The notes: generated by a model from the letters alone, not told the origin. A stretch of DNA of 64,000 nt from Panagrolaimus kolymaensis (GCA_028622995.1 JAJQJQ010000014.1:1054001-1118000); one strand, 5' to 3'. Counted from the stretch's first letter, positions 39,096 to 53,576 are shown. Translations and numbers: made by a program.

Positions 39096-39667
39096 ATTTT
39101 TCTTTGAATCAACCTTCTTTTAATAATTTGACTTAATAAAAATAAATATTGCTACAAAACTAAAGAATATAGTAATCAGTTGATGAAAAAGAAGCGATTT
39201 GAATATATTTTTTTATTGGAGAGGCAACAAATTATTGAAATGAAAATTTTAATCCTTTGAAGAAGAAAAAAGTGCCAAGGCCTTTTTCTCACTTTCAATG
39301 CAAAAACGCAAATGAACCAAATCCATTAAATTGCCTCCATAGAAAATAATCTTAAAGCGAAATTGATTTAATAGTTTGTTAGTTAAGTCAAAAAAAAAAT
39401 AGAAACTTTTTTTAAAAAGTAATTATTCCTTTTTTCCAATAAATTTTTTGATTAATAAAAAGTTAAATCCATTGAGTAAAGTTCGGAGTCTTTTTTCTTT
39501 AAATTTTGGACCTTTATTAGTCTTAGTATTTTTAATCGATAATTTGGCACTCGTTTTTTCATAATTTTGTTTTTGCTTGTTTTGTTTTGAAATAGTAAAA
39601 AAAATATTGTGTTTTTATTCTTTTTGAGTTTATTAAGCTTCATTAAGCTTTTAGATATTTGATAAAA
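39096..39667. other. Divergent promoter region of F-box-like copy 3 and U2AF
   Basis: 572 bp between two divergent start codons. The minus frame at 39452-39643 is Lys/Asn-rich and unsupported. Confidence 0.5.
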
Positions 39668-41702
<2,035 letters not shown>

Positions 41703-43609
41703 AAAAAAGTGTTTCAATAATGAAAAAAATATGTTTCAATGACTTTAAAAAATTATTTAAATTTTTACTCATTTTTTGTCTTTTTGTGTTTTATTTCCCA
41801 TTTTAATATTATTGTGTATGTATTTGTTTGATATTTTTAGTTATACTTATTTTTTTTTAAATTGATTCGTAGCTCCAAGTGTTTTTTTGTTGTTGTTATT
41901 TCTTCGATGAAAAATTTGAAGTTTTTTTATACTCCCTTTTTTTGCTTTGATTTTTACCCTATTTTTTTCAATAAATCGTAAAAAAGCAGCTCCATTGTTA
42001 AAAATAATTTCATTATCATAAAAAAATTAAGCTTTTTAATGGTTTTTTTAAATATGAAAAAACTTTGGAATTCATTAAAAAAAATTTCCTTCAAGATAAG
42101 TAATTTTTCTATGATCAAATTTTTCTTTTATTTATTTTAATATGATGAATGTTGATCTTCTTGTTTACATGTTATTTAATATTAAAATGGCTCTATAGCC
42201 ACAGTTTCCGTCTCCTTCGACGACTTTGTTTTCAATATTTTTTTTTATAATTAATGGAAACATTGTGTATTTTTAAATGTAAATTTTTCCGCATATAAAA
42301 AAATGTGTATATTGGCGAAGTTTGAGGGTTTAACTTTAAATAATCGTTGCTTTGAAAACAAAAAATAATTTAAAAATTCAAAAGAAAAAAAGAAGAAACA
42401 TGTCTAAAATATATCGATTGCAGCGAAAGCTGGTTTAAAAAAGAAAGACATAGCCACATACGAATACCTTTTTTTCCGGAACTTTCTTTCAATGAAAAAA
42501 AAAATATATTTTTGCTTTTTCTTTTTCTTCCAAAAAGAAGCATAACTGTCGCGAATATTCATCTTTTATTTTCTTCCCGCTTTCCCAGACATGTTTACTA
42601 TTTGTGGTTTCATTGCTATTATTCACACTTGTTTACAACTTCCACCATATCCTTTCTATCTATCTCTTTCTCACCTCTTTCCTTTATGATTCATTCTTTC
42701 ATTTACTTCAAACCATATTAAAGCTCCACAGCTTTTATCTTTAAAACACACTTCGTTAGGGTTCACACTTTTAACCACTTTCGTTTGGTTTTCTCTTTGG
42801 AATGGATTTTAAATTGTCACCGTTACAATAGGTTGTTATTTAATCTTTATTTAGTGACATTATTCAACACAACATATCCGCGGATTGTTAAATCCTCTCC
42901 TCAGAGGAAAAAAGGAGAAAAAGAGACATTATTTAAAGACAATGAGACACGAGAAAAGAGGCGGCGCTTGCAAGGGTATCATGGGCGTTACAAAATAAAG
43001 AATTTATAAATCAAATTCTCGACAATAACAAACAGCATAAAAAAAGCTTTCTTTTTCTATTTTGAAAATAATTTTGTATCAATCTCTGATATGGCTTCTA
43101 AGATAATTGAAAGAAAAATGATATTTGCATTCTGAAAACATAAACTAAAAATTAAATTTAAAAATTCTTTGACGTTCAGTAAGTTTTTGCATTGCATTGC
43201 ATTTAATTTTTGAGTTTTACACCATTCTGATTTATTCTGATAAAATAAAAGCATTAATAAACAACTTTCTTTTCAAAGCAAAAATGCAATAAATATTTTT
43301 TCTTACTTTTTTTTTGATTTATTTTTACGCAACATTGCGGTTTTATTTTTGAATCAAATTTTTATTTTTCTTATTTTTCAAACTCGTTTGAATTTTTTTT
43401 TCTTTCATCCCATTACGCAACGTTTTGATAATTGGATAAAGTGAAAACAGGATTTTTGTTTAACTTTTTTATCATTGAAAGTTAATCATTGAAGCGGCTA
43501 ATAATCAAACATAAAAAAACCAAATCAAATTCCTTTAATAAAACATCCCAACTTTTTTTTTCATTGGCCATCGTCTGCTTTTTTGAAACTCAGTCGTTTG
43601 AGAAAAAAA
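41703..43609. other. 1.9-kb intergenic stretch
   Basis: U2AF 3'UTR at the left (AATAAA near 41970). Frames at 42512-42721, 42785-43009 and 43057-43254 have no splice or domain support. T-rich tracts precede the collagen start. Confidence 0.5.
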
Positions 43610-45330
43610 ATGACGAAAGAAGTCGACGATTCCAAATCTTTAGCTTCAGAAATTTCTGTAAATAATAATTTTCAATCCAAAACTGCTGAAGATTATTTAC
43701 ATATATTTTTAATTGGTGGAATATGTTTAATTCTTATTTTTGCATCCATTGTTTCATCAATTTTTCTTTGCATCGATGTTGAATTTTTGAGAAATGAATT
43801 TAAAAATGATATGGAAGAATTTGGAACTTTGACGGATCAAGCATGGTTGGATTTAATGCAAATTAAACCCAAACAACCTCCACCATCGCCATATATTATT
43901 GGAATTCGAGTTAAAAGACAATATGATAATGATAATCCATATGATAGTAGCCCCGTTTCACAACAACCACAAATTCAAGTTAGTACTCCAGCTGCACCAG
44001 CGACAAAATCAGAACAGTGTCGTAAGTTTAAATTTTCAAGTATCAAAGCGAAAGTTTCTATTTTTCGAGATTTGAAAACTGATGTTTCAAAATCAAAATT
44101 AACTAAAAAATAAGTTTTTCAGAATGCGGCAAAATTAGCACCCATTGCCCTAAAGGACCTCCAGGACCAAGAGGTGAACGAGGAGAACCAGGTGAAAATG
44201 GTAAATTTTATTCCTCCTAAACTTTTTTTTTATTTTTGATTTCAGGACAACCTGGTCAACCTGGAAACCCCGGAAATGAAGGAGAAGTAATGGTTTTTGA
44301 AGATATTAAACCTCCATGCATTCGATGCTCCATGGGTTCGCCAGGAGCTCGAGGAAATCCAGGTTCTCGTGGAAGACCTGGAACGGATGGCGAAGATGGA
44401 AAAGATGGAATAAATGGCAGAGATGGAGAAGATGGACTTCCAGGATGTCCAGGAGATGCTGGTAAAAAAGGTCCACTCGGCAAACGAGGACCTAAAGGTG
44501 AACCAGGCGAGGATGGTATGTAAAAATTAAAATATAGTTACTTTATCAATTAAAATTTTTTGTTTTTAAAAATCTTTAATTTATTTTTAGGTGTTTATGG
44601 TCGAGGCACTCCTGGACCTAAAGGTAAACGTGGAGCTCGAGGACTTCAAGGTCCACCAGGTGAAAAAGGAACTGATGGAGGTCCAGGAAGAACAGGACCT
44701 ATTGGGCCTGATGGAGAACCTGGTTTACCCGGTACACCTGGAGAAGATGGAATTTCTGGACCGGTAAGCTATTGTAAAAATTAAAAAAGTTTTGAAGTTT
44801 AAACATTTTTTTAAATCAATTTTTTTTAGCCTGGTTCATCTGGAAAAAATGCAGATGATGCTGAATATTGCCCATGCCCTGATCGATATACAGGAAAACA
44901 TCATGAAACTATAGTAAATCCAATAATTCCAACCATTCGTGTGGGCTCTATAAGACATTCCAATCCTTCTCTACCTCCACCACCCGAAAATGTTCCTTCC
45001 ATTCATGAAGAAGAAGAAGAACAACAACAAACTTCTCCACCAATGATAGAAGTAAAACCTAGCATTATCGTTACAGAAAAAAATGAAGAAGCTTTTTCTC
45101 AAAATTCACAAACAGAAGGATATAAATCTGGTCCAAAGCTTTTTGTTGGACCTGGCCCAGTTGTAACTGCTACAGAAGGATACAAAGCAGCTCCCTCCGC
45201 TGGCGTTGTTGCTCCACAAGGTGGAGGATATAAAACTGGTCCAACAACAAGCAGCTCAAATGGACCAGCAATTTGGGAAGAATATAGTAATCGAAAAATT
45301 ATTTCATCTAATGTTAAAGCCAAGGCTTAG
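43610..45330 (+). CDS. Cuticle collagen with furin site and GYK-repeat tail
   Basis: Five exons (43610-44021, 44123-44200, 44246-44515, 44591-44763, 44830-45330) give 477 residues. A cytosolic N-terminus, a membrane segment at about residues 31-56 ([19 protein letters not shown]) and a furin-type RVKR at 100-103 show the standard processing of nematode cuticle collagens. Cysteine clusters flank Gly-X-Y blocks (CGKISTHC, then CIRC, GCPG and YCPCP). The triple-helix part is broken into blocks as in the C. elegans family. After YCPCP comes a long non-collagenous tail of about 150 residues, with a Glu/Gln run and three EGYK/GGYK-x-x-P repeats, possible sites for tyrosine cross-linking. The tail is longer than in most cuticle collagens. 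Confidence 0.93.
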
Positions 45331-45573
45331 ATTTTTTGGATGGCTTTTATTTGTATTTTATGGAAACAACTTTTTTTGTTAAGTTTCTTTCAACCGTTAA
45401 AAAATAAATTTGCTTTTAAAATTTAGAATAAAAGAAAAAATAAATTTTTCCACAAACGTTTTTCTTCGATCATGGGGATAAAAAAGGGTTTAAAAAAATT
45501 TTGCAATCACACTTTTAATAAAAAGTTTTTATTTTAATATAAATTTTTCACGTTTAAAAAATTATAATTTTGG

Positions 45574-46640
45574 TTATTCATTAATTTTATAACATTCATT
45601 AACAGTTTTATACGGAGCTTTGATAGCCAAAGTAAAATAAAGATGTGTGAATTCATTAAAGGTTCGTCGACTCCATGATGAAAAAGCTTGAGATTTGATG
45701 GCCTCTATTTCGAATGCATCCTTCAAAATTAATGGTAAACAAAAATCATCTGATTTAAGTTTGTTGCAATCTTTAGTTAATTCATCAAATCGAACAAAAG
45801 CTTGTTGATAAGGTTTAAAGCTAATTGCGTTTTCACGGAATCGTTCAAAGATTTCAATTTTATATTGAAGATTTTTGGATTTGCATAGTTCGATTTGTAA
45901 TCGGTCGATGATGAATGAAAGAGCTTTAACAAATTCAGAATCTTCAAACTCTGGCTTTGTTGTTGAAGGATCTTTTGGATCAGCAATCGCCTGAAATAAA
46001 AATTTTTTTTTCAAGCTTAAACATTTTTATTTATGAAACTTACCAATTTGCTTATGCATTCTTTCAATGATTTAACTAATTTCAATGAATCATCGCTAAA
46101 AAAAGCGGTTTTTAGATAAAGAAAAAACCCCAAAAATTATTTTTTAAATCGCCATTTTTTGCTTTTTTGAAAATCGAAACTCTTTTTTATGAAACTTTTA
46201 AAGAAAAAAAAGAAGCAAAGATCGCTTGAAACTCTAACCTGCAAACTTTCTTATTTCGATCAGCAATAGAAGCTTGAATTACAACCAATCGATAAGATAA
46301 TTTAAGAAGATCCCTAACTTTATGATTTTCATTATCATCTTTGAAACATTCTTCAAAAATCTTTTTAGCGGGTGCAGCAATGCTGAAAAAATTTCCTTCT
46401 TCAAAAAAAAATTAACTAGAAATCGATGGAAAATTGCGATTATTACCTTTCATCATGTCCATCTAAAAGTTCTTTGGAGTTTTCTTTAATTTTATCAAAA
46501 ATTTCATCCACTTGAAAATTAAAATTCATCATTTTTGTTTTTACATTATCCATATTACCATTTTTGGGAGCAGCCAAGGCATTGGGAAATGCTGCGAAAG
46601 CGATGTAAAAAACAATGAAACCAACAACTACAATCTTCAT
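45574..46640 (-). CDS. Secreted protein, unrecognised
   Basis: Four exons (46447-46640, 46239-46382, 46044-46095, 45574-45990) give 268 residues. A signal peptide (KIVVVGFIVFYIAFAAFPNALA) is followed by an all-helical, Lys/Glu-rich chain with five scattered cysteines and no membrane segment. I do not recognise a domain. A longer frame from an upstream ATG at 46718 is rejected because the stretch holds a TATATAAA that looks like the promoter. Confidence 0.72.
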
Positions 46641-47318
46641 TGTTCTTTTTGGAGTAACGAAAAAAAGAATGAATGAAATGATTTTATGAAGTTGGTGATG
46701 GTATTTATATAAAGCCATAATGTTGGTAAAGATGCTTCATCAACGATCGAATCATCATCATTCATTGATGGAAACCCATCATCCATCGCTGATTATTCAA
46801 CAACGGAAGCATCATCATTTATTTTTGGTGAAACAATAAAAATGATTAATTTGATAACAATTTAGAAATTTTAAATGTATCATAATTTTATTCTTTTTAT
46901 TTTCTAAAAATAGAGAAGAAAGAAAAAAAAGGCTTTGCTTTGAACCAAAAAGAAATTTTGCAATGGACAAATGAATAAGCTTAACACTTTCACAAAAGAG
47001 CTACAGTAATATTTTAAGCATAGCAAATTTAGTAAAGCAGAAAACCATTTTTTCCAATTTTTTTTAGATAAACAACTAGCTGAATTGCTTTTAGGAATAC
47101 CATTTTTATGACCATCATCAACCATGCTAACGACAGCTTCCATTGGCTTCGTGTCTTTTTCGTAAACAAGCAACAAAGTTGCGCAACTTTTTTGTTAGTC
47201 TTTCAACTTTGCCTTACTTTTTTAGTTCTTCAATTCAATCAACTTCTAAAACTAAAATTGTGCTGAAGCTGTTATTTTCTTCATCAAAATTCACCAACAA
47301 AAACAACAATCAAAAGAA
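46641..47318. other. Divergent intergenic region
   Basis: Upstream of the secreted protein (-) and of the prefoldin-like gene (+). Frames at 46904-47176 (-) and 47143-47334 (+) have no support. Confidence 0.45.
46703..46714 (-). promoter_or_regulatory. TATA box of the secreted-protein gene
   Basis: TATATAAAT on the minus strand, about 65 bases before the chosen ATG at 46640. Spacing suits a short leader starting about 30 bases downstream. Confidence 0.5.
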
Positions 47319-47815
47319 ATGGATTCAAAAATGATTCAACAAGAAAGTTTTATTCATGAACGACAATTGGAGCTGAGAGATAAAATGGAAGAATACAATA
47401 AACTTGGAATGGAAATTGCTGAATATAAACGTATTATTCGGTTTTGTAAAAGATTTTTTGTATGTTTTTTTCTTATTACTTACTTCCTTACTTAATACTT
47501 GTTTATTTTCAGGTAGACGAAGCTTCAACACAACAACCAAAGAAACAGAAGAAAATGTTTATTGGTATTTCAGAAGACATATTTTCAAGAGCAACGGTTT
47601 CAACATCAAATGCTAAAATAGCCATTCGACTATATGATGATTTATTTGTTGAAATGTCTATTCCTCAAGCTATTCCATGTGCAGAACGAAGAATCAACTA
47701 TCTCAAAGCTGTATCAAAGAGAATTCGAAGTGAATGTCACTTTCTTCAATCTCAATTGAATATAATGTTACTTAGTTTAGATGCTTTATCATTGAATAAA
47801 GATGTTGTAAAATAA
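47319..47815 (+). CDS. UXT/prefoldin-alpha-like protein
   Basis: Two exons (47319-47459, 47513-47815) give 147 residues. The layout is that of alpha-type prefoldins: N-terminal coiled coil (ERQLELRDKMEEYNKLGME), two beta hairpins (MFIGISEDIFSRATV and KIAIRLYDDLFVEMSIPQA) and C-terminal coiled coil (RINYLKAVSKRIRSEC). The second hairpin ending in EMSIPQAI resembles UXT (VDLGCNFF...VELTLAEAL). UXT works in the R2TP/prefoldin-like chaperone complex and in transcription co-regulation. Assignment between UXT and other alpha prefoldins is moderate. Confidence 0.72.
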
Positions 47816-48679
47816 ATGTGTTTTTTCTTGTTTGTTGGATATAATGTTAGCATGATACAAAGCATGACTAATGGAAGCATTTGATTTTGGTTTAAAATAT
47901 AATTTACTTGTTTTAGTTTTGGTTGGAGTTGATTTTTAGCATCACGCCGACATTGGAAAATATTACAAGCAACTTTTTCGTGCTTTCAGAAACCTTTATT
48001 TCTCAACAGCTTACTAATAGCTTTTGAAAACCATGCCAACTTTCTAGTAAAGAAGCAATGGAAACTTTGTTAGATCATGAAACATCTTTTTCACTTACTA
48101 CTTCATACAATTCAATAATTCTTCTCTCGTAAGATATTATTTGGCTGGATTAAGCTTCTTTTCAAACTTTTGCTCACTTTTTAACCTTCTTTGTATTCGT
48201 AAAAAGCTATTGGTTCATGTGAAAATGGGACAATCATATCGATAAAAAGTCATTTAATTGCAATCTTTAATCAACCACAACAACAGCAGAAGAAAGAAAA
48301 AATGAAAGTATCACAAAGTTAACAAAAATAAAGATGGCTGAGCTGAAACCGGTTAAAACCAATAACGTTTTTATAAATGGGAAAGTAATAATCAATAATT
48401 TAAAGTTAGTAAGTTCACTGATTGATTTGTAATAAGTGAAACACATTTTCTTAGAATTCGAGAAAAAAAGTTTTCTAACAAACAATATCCTAAATTTACA
48501 TCACTTCCATGTGATTCACTTTCATTGTAGCTTTTAACTTGGGACTTTTTCGGTTTCAAAAAACTTGAGCATACCGTTGAATATTTATTTACTCGCGGAT
48601 TGTCACATTTTGGTGTGTTTGATTATTATCCAAACTACTGAAAACAACAAAATATTGCTACGAATGAATCAAATACATT
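47816..48679. other. Intergenic upstream of the potassium channel
   Basis: Slightly less A+T-rich than average, no supported frame. Likely carries the channel promoter. Confidence 0.45.
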
Positions 48680-50081
48680 ATGATGCAGCAACAACACCAA
48701 CACCACCAAACAAGACAAAATCCCAGTCAATCCTTGGATGATGAAGAAGAGGAGGAAGCATCATCCCTTATTGAAAGAAGACGGAGAAGGAAGAAACAAG
48801 AACATTATAAACGAGTATGTTATTTTTAAACTTACATGATTGGTAACTCATTCGTGCTTCTTCTATCCATCCTAAAACTAACTTTTTTCGTTGCTCCACA
48901 ACTCTTTTTTTTTAAAATCCGTTTCCATATTATTATTTTTTTAGTTGACAATAGTATTTTTACCACAAATCTTAGTGCTATCATTATATTTATCATATAT
49001 TTTTATTGGTGCAGCATGTTTTCAATTTTTGGATGAATCATTAGCTAATGAACCATATTTGGATGTTGCATTATTCTCTTTCACAACCATTGCAACAATT
49101 GGTATGGGTTTTTAGTTTTTTGAACTTTTGATGATGCAACAACAACAACAGCTACTAATCCCACAAAAATATTTTAAGGTTATGGAAACATATGTCCTAA
49201 ATCAAAACAAGCAAAAATATTTTGTGTTATTTATTCATTATTTGGTATGCCATTATGTGTAGCAGTTTTATCTAATTTTAGTAAATATCTTTCTAAAGCA
49301 TATTGGATGGTTTGTATTTGTGTTGGAAAGGTTAGTAGTATCTTTGCAGCCATCATTGTTGTTCATTCATAAACATATTAACTTTTTATCAGGGTACTCG
49401 TCTTCCACATGGTGATGGAGCCATACCAATTAAAATAATTATCTTTTTGTATTTTGTTTTATTCATCTTTGGTTCATTGTTATATCCTCAAAATCAAAGA
49501 AATCCAACTTTTACATTACAAAATCTTTACTTTAGGTATGTATGTTTTCGACTTTATCCATTTGTTTATAACTTACTCCTATCGTTAGCTTTTTAGTGTT
49601 GTATCATTTTCAACTGTTGGATTTGGTGATGAAGCTCCAAAATCCCCACTTTCCTTTACTTCATTTACTGCATTCTTTACATATTTAATGGCGGGAATGG
49701 TTTTATCTGCATTGATTTTTGCTGCATTTCATCGAAACCTTTCACGTTTGAATAAACTTGGTAACAAACATAAGAAAGCTCAAGATGTGGTTGTATGGTT
49801 TGGTGATAAACCCATCAAAGTTTCTAAGCTATTAGAAGTTGTAGCAAAAGAATTTGATGTATGTTGTTTAGTTAAAAGATAGTGAGAAGAAACCATCAGC
49901 ATTTACATCTTTGCTTTAGTTTGCATGTTTACATTTTTTTCAGGCAAAACCATGCGAAATTCATCAACTTCTTCATGGCTTGGATGCTTTATTAGAAGAT
50001 ACGGTAGCAATAAATGAAGCAAGAAAAAATTCAAGCGATGAACGATCATCCCATGATGAACATGATTTGATTATTCCATGA
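48680..50081 (+). CDS. TWK-type two-pore-domain potassium channel
   Basis: Six exons (48680-48814, 48945-49101, 49179-49330, 49393-49535, 49597-49858, 49944-50081) give 328 residues. A Gln/His/Glu-rich cytosolic N-terminus leads to M1 (LTIVFLPQILVLSLYLSYIF). Pore 1 has filter TIATIGYGN, and then come M2, M3 (IIIFLYFVLFIFGSLLY), pore 2 with filter SFSTVGFGD, and M4 ending AFHRNL. This is a complete K2P subunit; two assemble into a leak K+ channel in the plasma membrane. The M1-P1 loop is only about 20 residues, whereas TWK channels normally carry a cap of about 60 there. The filter glycine of pore 1 is split across an intron. The C-terminus is His/Asp-rich. Confidence 0.93.
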
Positions 50082-50215
50082 GATTTCAAATGGATATGCT
50101 TCATTCAATTTTTTATCCTTATATAAATATGTAATACTGAAAAGTTGTTGTAATTTTTATTTAACTAAACTGTAAATAAATGTTTTACACCCAAATTTGT
50201 TTTTTCTTGTTTTAG

Positions 50216-50428
50216 TTCACCAAGATGCTTTTGAGGGATGTGGTATTGCATAAAAGAGCCATTAAAAGAGAGCATTTGTTAAGGATGGGGGAACAGATTT
50301 TGTTTGTAGCAGATAAAGAAGAAATTATTTTGGGATTTATAATTACGGTAATCAAAAAGGGTCCAGTAAAAAGTCACAGTTTGGAAGGAGGAAAAGGTTA
50401 TCTTGAAGATAATGATGATATGGATTAA
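50216..50428 (+). CDS. Small gene or alternative last exon behind the channel
   Basis: An open frame follows CTTGTTTTAG at 50206-50215: three codons, then ATG at 50225 and 67 codons to TAA, with AATAAA at about 50498. The product is charged (KRAIKREHLLRMGEQ, DNDDMD end) with one short hydrophobic run. The acceptor phase would join exon 5 of the channel in frame, so this could be an alternative channel C-terminus. It could equally be a trans-spliced downstream gene, since it begins 40 bases after a poly(A) signal. Codon use includes GGG and AGG, unusual here. Not recognised. Confidence 0.4.
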   Translation, partial: FTKMLLRDVVLHKRAIKREHLLRMGEQILFVADKEEIILGFIITVIKKGPVKSHSLEGGKGYLEDNDDMD

Positions 50429-50942
50429 CATTGTTTAACAATCTTATAACTCTGGTCTCATTTTGTTATTACTTACATTGCTTGTTATTGGATTTTGTAA
50501 TAAAACCTTTTGTTTCAATCAATTTTGGACATAAAGTTGCGGCTTTCCTTAGAAAATGTGGCTTAGTTATTTTGTTAACACTTTATATTTGTTAAAGTTT
50601 ATAGTTGTGAGCTTTCCCAAAAAGATTTTTTGCAACAACAAAAAAATTGATACAAACATACACAAATTTGATGAAGCAAAAAAAGTTTGTGAAAAAACTC
50701 CAACGAAATTTTAATTCACCGCTTCAATTTAGAGTTTTCACATAATAAAAAAAGTCTCAAAACGATTATTTCTCCTATTTTGCGTCGAACACTTTTTTTC
50801 ATTTTCACAACATTGCATCAATTTTTTGATTGAATATATTATTCAACCAACCTTTTTTACGACGTCTATTTTTTGCTTCCATCTTTGCTGATCGTCATCT
50901 TCACATTAAAGAAGTCTTCAACTCTCTTGGCTCAACGTAATC
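50429..50942. other. Intergenic upstream of eIF1
   Basis: No frame; 5' region of the eIF1 gene. Confidence 0.45.
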
Positions 50943-51392
50943 ATGGGTGAATCAATTCAAAATTTGGCTAAACCGAAAAGTAAGTGGCTTTTTCCTTTTT
51001 TGTAGACGAAACCACTAATTTTTCATTACCTTTTTAGATGCTTTTGAACAATTGGAAGAAGAAGAAGGTACTCGTCAAGGTTTCTGTCATATTCGTATTC
51101 AACAGCGTACTGGACGCAAAACTATTACAACGGTTCAAGGTATTGCTCCAGAATATGATCTTAAGAAAATTGTTCGGTACTTGAAAAAGGTTGGTTTGCT
51201 TTTTCTTCATTTATTGTTAGCTATCATTGATGGATCATTTTATAGGAACACAACTGTAACGGAACTATTGTTGAACATCCTGAATATGGAGAAGTTATTC
51301 AACTTACTGGTGATCAAAGGCAACATATTAAAGATTTCTTGTGCAAAGTTGGAATTGTGAAAGAAGAAAACTGCAAGATTCATGGATTTTGA
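50943..51392 (+). CDS. Translation initiation factor eIF1 (SUI1)
   Basis: Three exons (50943-50979, 51038-51189, 51246-51392) give 111 residues, close to the human 113. The SUI1 fold is highly conserved: HIRIQQRTGRKTITTVQGIA, CNGTIVEHPEYGEVIQLTGDQR and the C-terminal KIHGF. eIF1 binds the 40S P-site side, enforces AUG selection and leaves on start recognition. AATAAA at about 51458. Confidence 0.97.
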
Positions 51393-52759
51393 TGTCTTAA
51401 TATATTGTTTTTTGTATTATGTTCTTTTTGTTTGCTTCATTTCTATGTTTTTTGGAAATAAAGTTGTGATTTTGTGTCTCGTTGTTGATTAAAATTCATG
51501 GTTCTTAAAAGCAAAGTAAATGCACGAATAACTTAAACGATTTTTTGCACCTAGACCTTCAACTTTAACACAACGATGTTAGTCGAGGTATTAATCAACT
51601 TTTCACATTTGTTAGTTCACTTGGAAACTGCATATTATGTTTCAGCTTATGTTGCAGTAGTTTTTCTCTTCATGAATTTCGTGATTTAACTTGAAAGTAA
51701 GCCATAAACGAGGGAAACTTTTGAATGATCAATCACAAGCTAAAAGTCGTATGTAAGCAATATGTTTAGTTTCATCATAGTCAAGAAAAGCATGCTAAAA
51801 TAAAGCAAACTATTTATCATAACGATATCACCACTTTGGTTTGAAAAATGTGAATTGCATATGTAAGTGAAACTAAAGGAGATGATTATTCATAAACCAT
51901 CAAGTTTCTGATGTTTTGATGGCAAATATTTTTCATTGCAATGGCAATTGCCAGAAAACCAACCAAAAGCAGTTAGAAACAAACGTAACAAACGCGATCG
52001 TTGATGGTTAATGAATCAAATCAGTAAGCTTCTTATAGCCATTATCAACGAGAAAATGATTGATGTAAAGTTTCTAATCTGAAAAACGAGATAAATTTCG
52101 TGGAGAAGAAAAAAAAGGTTTTGGGGAAAAGAAAGGTTCTTTCTAAGAATAAGTATGGAAACAGAAACCAAAATGCATTGGTTTCTTCTAAGATTATTGT
52201 GGCTTCAAATTGTGAAGCAATCGAATCATCAAAGAAAACCCTTTTTATAGTATTTCATAGTGTTTCATAATATGAGAGGCAATCGTGATTTACGAGTAAC
52301 TGTGATCACCTTGATGCAGAAGTAAGATGATCCCAAATCGTTCACCTTCCATCGAAGCAAAAATCTTTGTTGTTCTTTGATTGTGCATACTGATAGCAGA
52401 TTATGGAAACGATTAAACTTTTATAAGGCATGCATCATTCCTTCGTTATGCAACAAAGATGTCAATGAAAATGAGTTAGTTTAGTACCGTAATCAACTGC
52501 AATAAGTTAGGGCATTTATCAGCTTACTTCAAAGCCCGCAAAACTTTTCTTTATGTTGCTTCAAAATACTCTTTGTAAAGACACAATCAGTTCAAAAATC
52601 AAATTTATCTATCAAAAAACAATTGAATACATACATAAAAAAAGAGTGGAAATATTCAAACATTGTACAATAAAAAGTAAATACATACAATAAAACAATG
52701 TACATACACAATCAACAACAAAAAACAAGGTTAGTATGGTACAAAGGAGGGAAAGGGAA
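51393..52759. other. 1.4-kb intergenic between convergent genes
   Basis: After eIF1 (+) and below the 3' end of the Cys-rich gene (-). Moderately less A+T-rich than other gaps, but no long frame and no RNA gene recognised. Confidence 0.45.
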
Positions 52760-53576
52760 TCAGTGGATCTTGGCAGCTTTGGTTTTTGAGTTCAAACATG
52801 GAAGAGCCTTGACACTTTGATTGGTGACGGAGATCTTGAGTTGAGGACAGAAATCAGCAATGTTATCAAAGTTGTTCTTGGATGTAACAGTAACACCACA
52901 CTGTTTGGTATCAAAGCATTGAATGATTTCTTTCTTGACACATTGACCAGCGCACACGTGGAAAGCTTTGAAAGCTTCGACGATTGGAAGTTCTTTGATC
53001 TTGATCTTCTTGGCATCATCGAGTTGGAAGTCGTAATCAGGTTTTTCGTTGAAGACAGGAGAGCCATCAGATGGACCAACAGCGCAGAAATCTTTGATGT
53101 TCTTTTTGAGGCATGTTCCCATAAGATTTGCATCGTTCTTGTCATTCTTGAAGCAGTTGAGATGGTTGTCGATATCATGGCCAAAGAACTTGAGATGAGT
53201 TTTGCAGGAAGCTTGACATCCAGAGAGCTTGTTGGCGTATGCTTGACCAATGCATTCATCAGTTTCGGCACAAGTACATATACGGACCTGAAAAGTAAGC
53301 AAAATCAAACAATGGAATAAGTAAAACAAACAAAGGTATAAATAAGAAAAGTGATAAACTTACCATTTCAACATCTGATTCTTCCTTCGCAACATCAATA
53401 GGATTTGAAGTTGTTGTTGTTGTCGTCGTCGTAGTTGTAGTTGATGGCTTGATTGGCTTTTGAATACCAAGACGTTGAGCCCGAGTGATTGTTGGATCAT
53501 TCATAGCATAAACATCACCAGCAACGAAACCAAAGAAGATCATACAAAGAAGAGTTGATGAAGCACGAACATCCAT
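52760..53576 (-). CDS. Secreted Cys-rich protein with Thr-run linker
   Basis: Two exons (53364-53576, 52760-53287) give 246 residues. A signal peptide, a linker with an eleven-Thr run and then a domain of about 150 residues with twelve or so cysteines, including CTCAETDEC, CQASC, CAGQC and CGV. The pattern recalls nematode secreted domains such as CPG4 (chondroitin proteoglycan) or DUF19, though I cannot place it firmly. The Thr run may be O-glycosylated. Codon use is clearly richer in C-ending codons (GAC, AAC, AAG) than the neighbours, as in highly expressed genes. A large antisense frame (52817-53320) is a shadow of this bias. Confidence 0.8.

Noticed and set aside
44256..44483. Pro/Ser-rich minus-strand frame
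   Set aside because: Antisense shadow of the collagen Gly-X-Y repeat.
46641..46718. Upstream ATG extending the secreted protein by 26 residues
   Set aside because: It would bury the signal peptide, and the stretch contains the likely TATA box.
52817..53320. 167-codon plus-strand frame
   Set aside because: Antisense to the Cys-rich secreted gene, which has signal peptide, in-phase intron and cysteine pattern; the frame is a by-product of codon bias.
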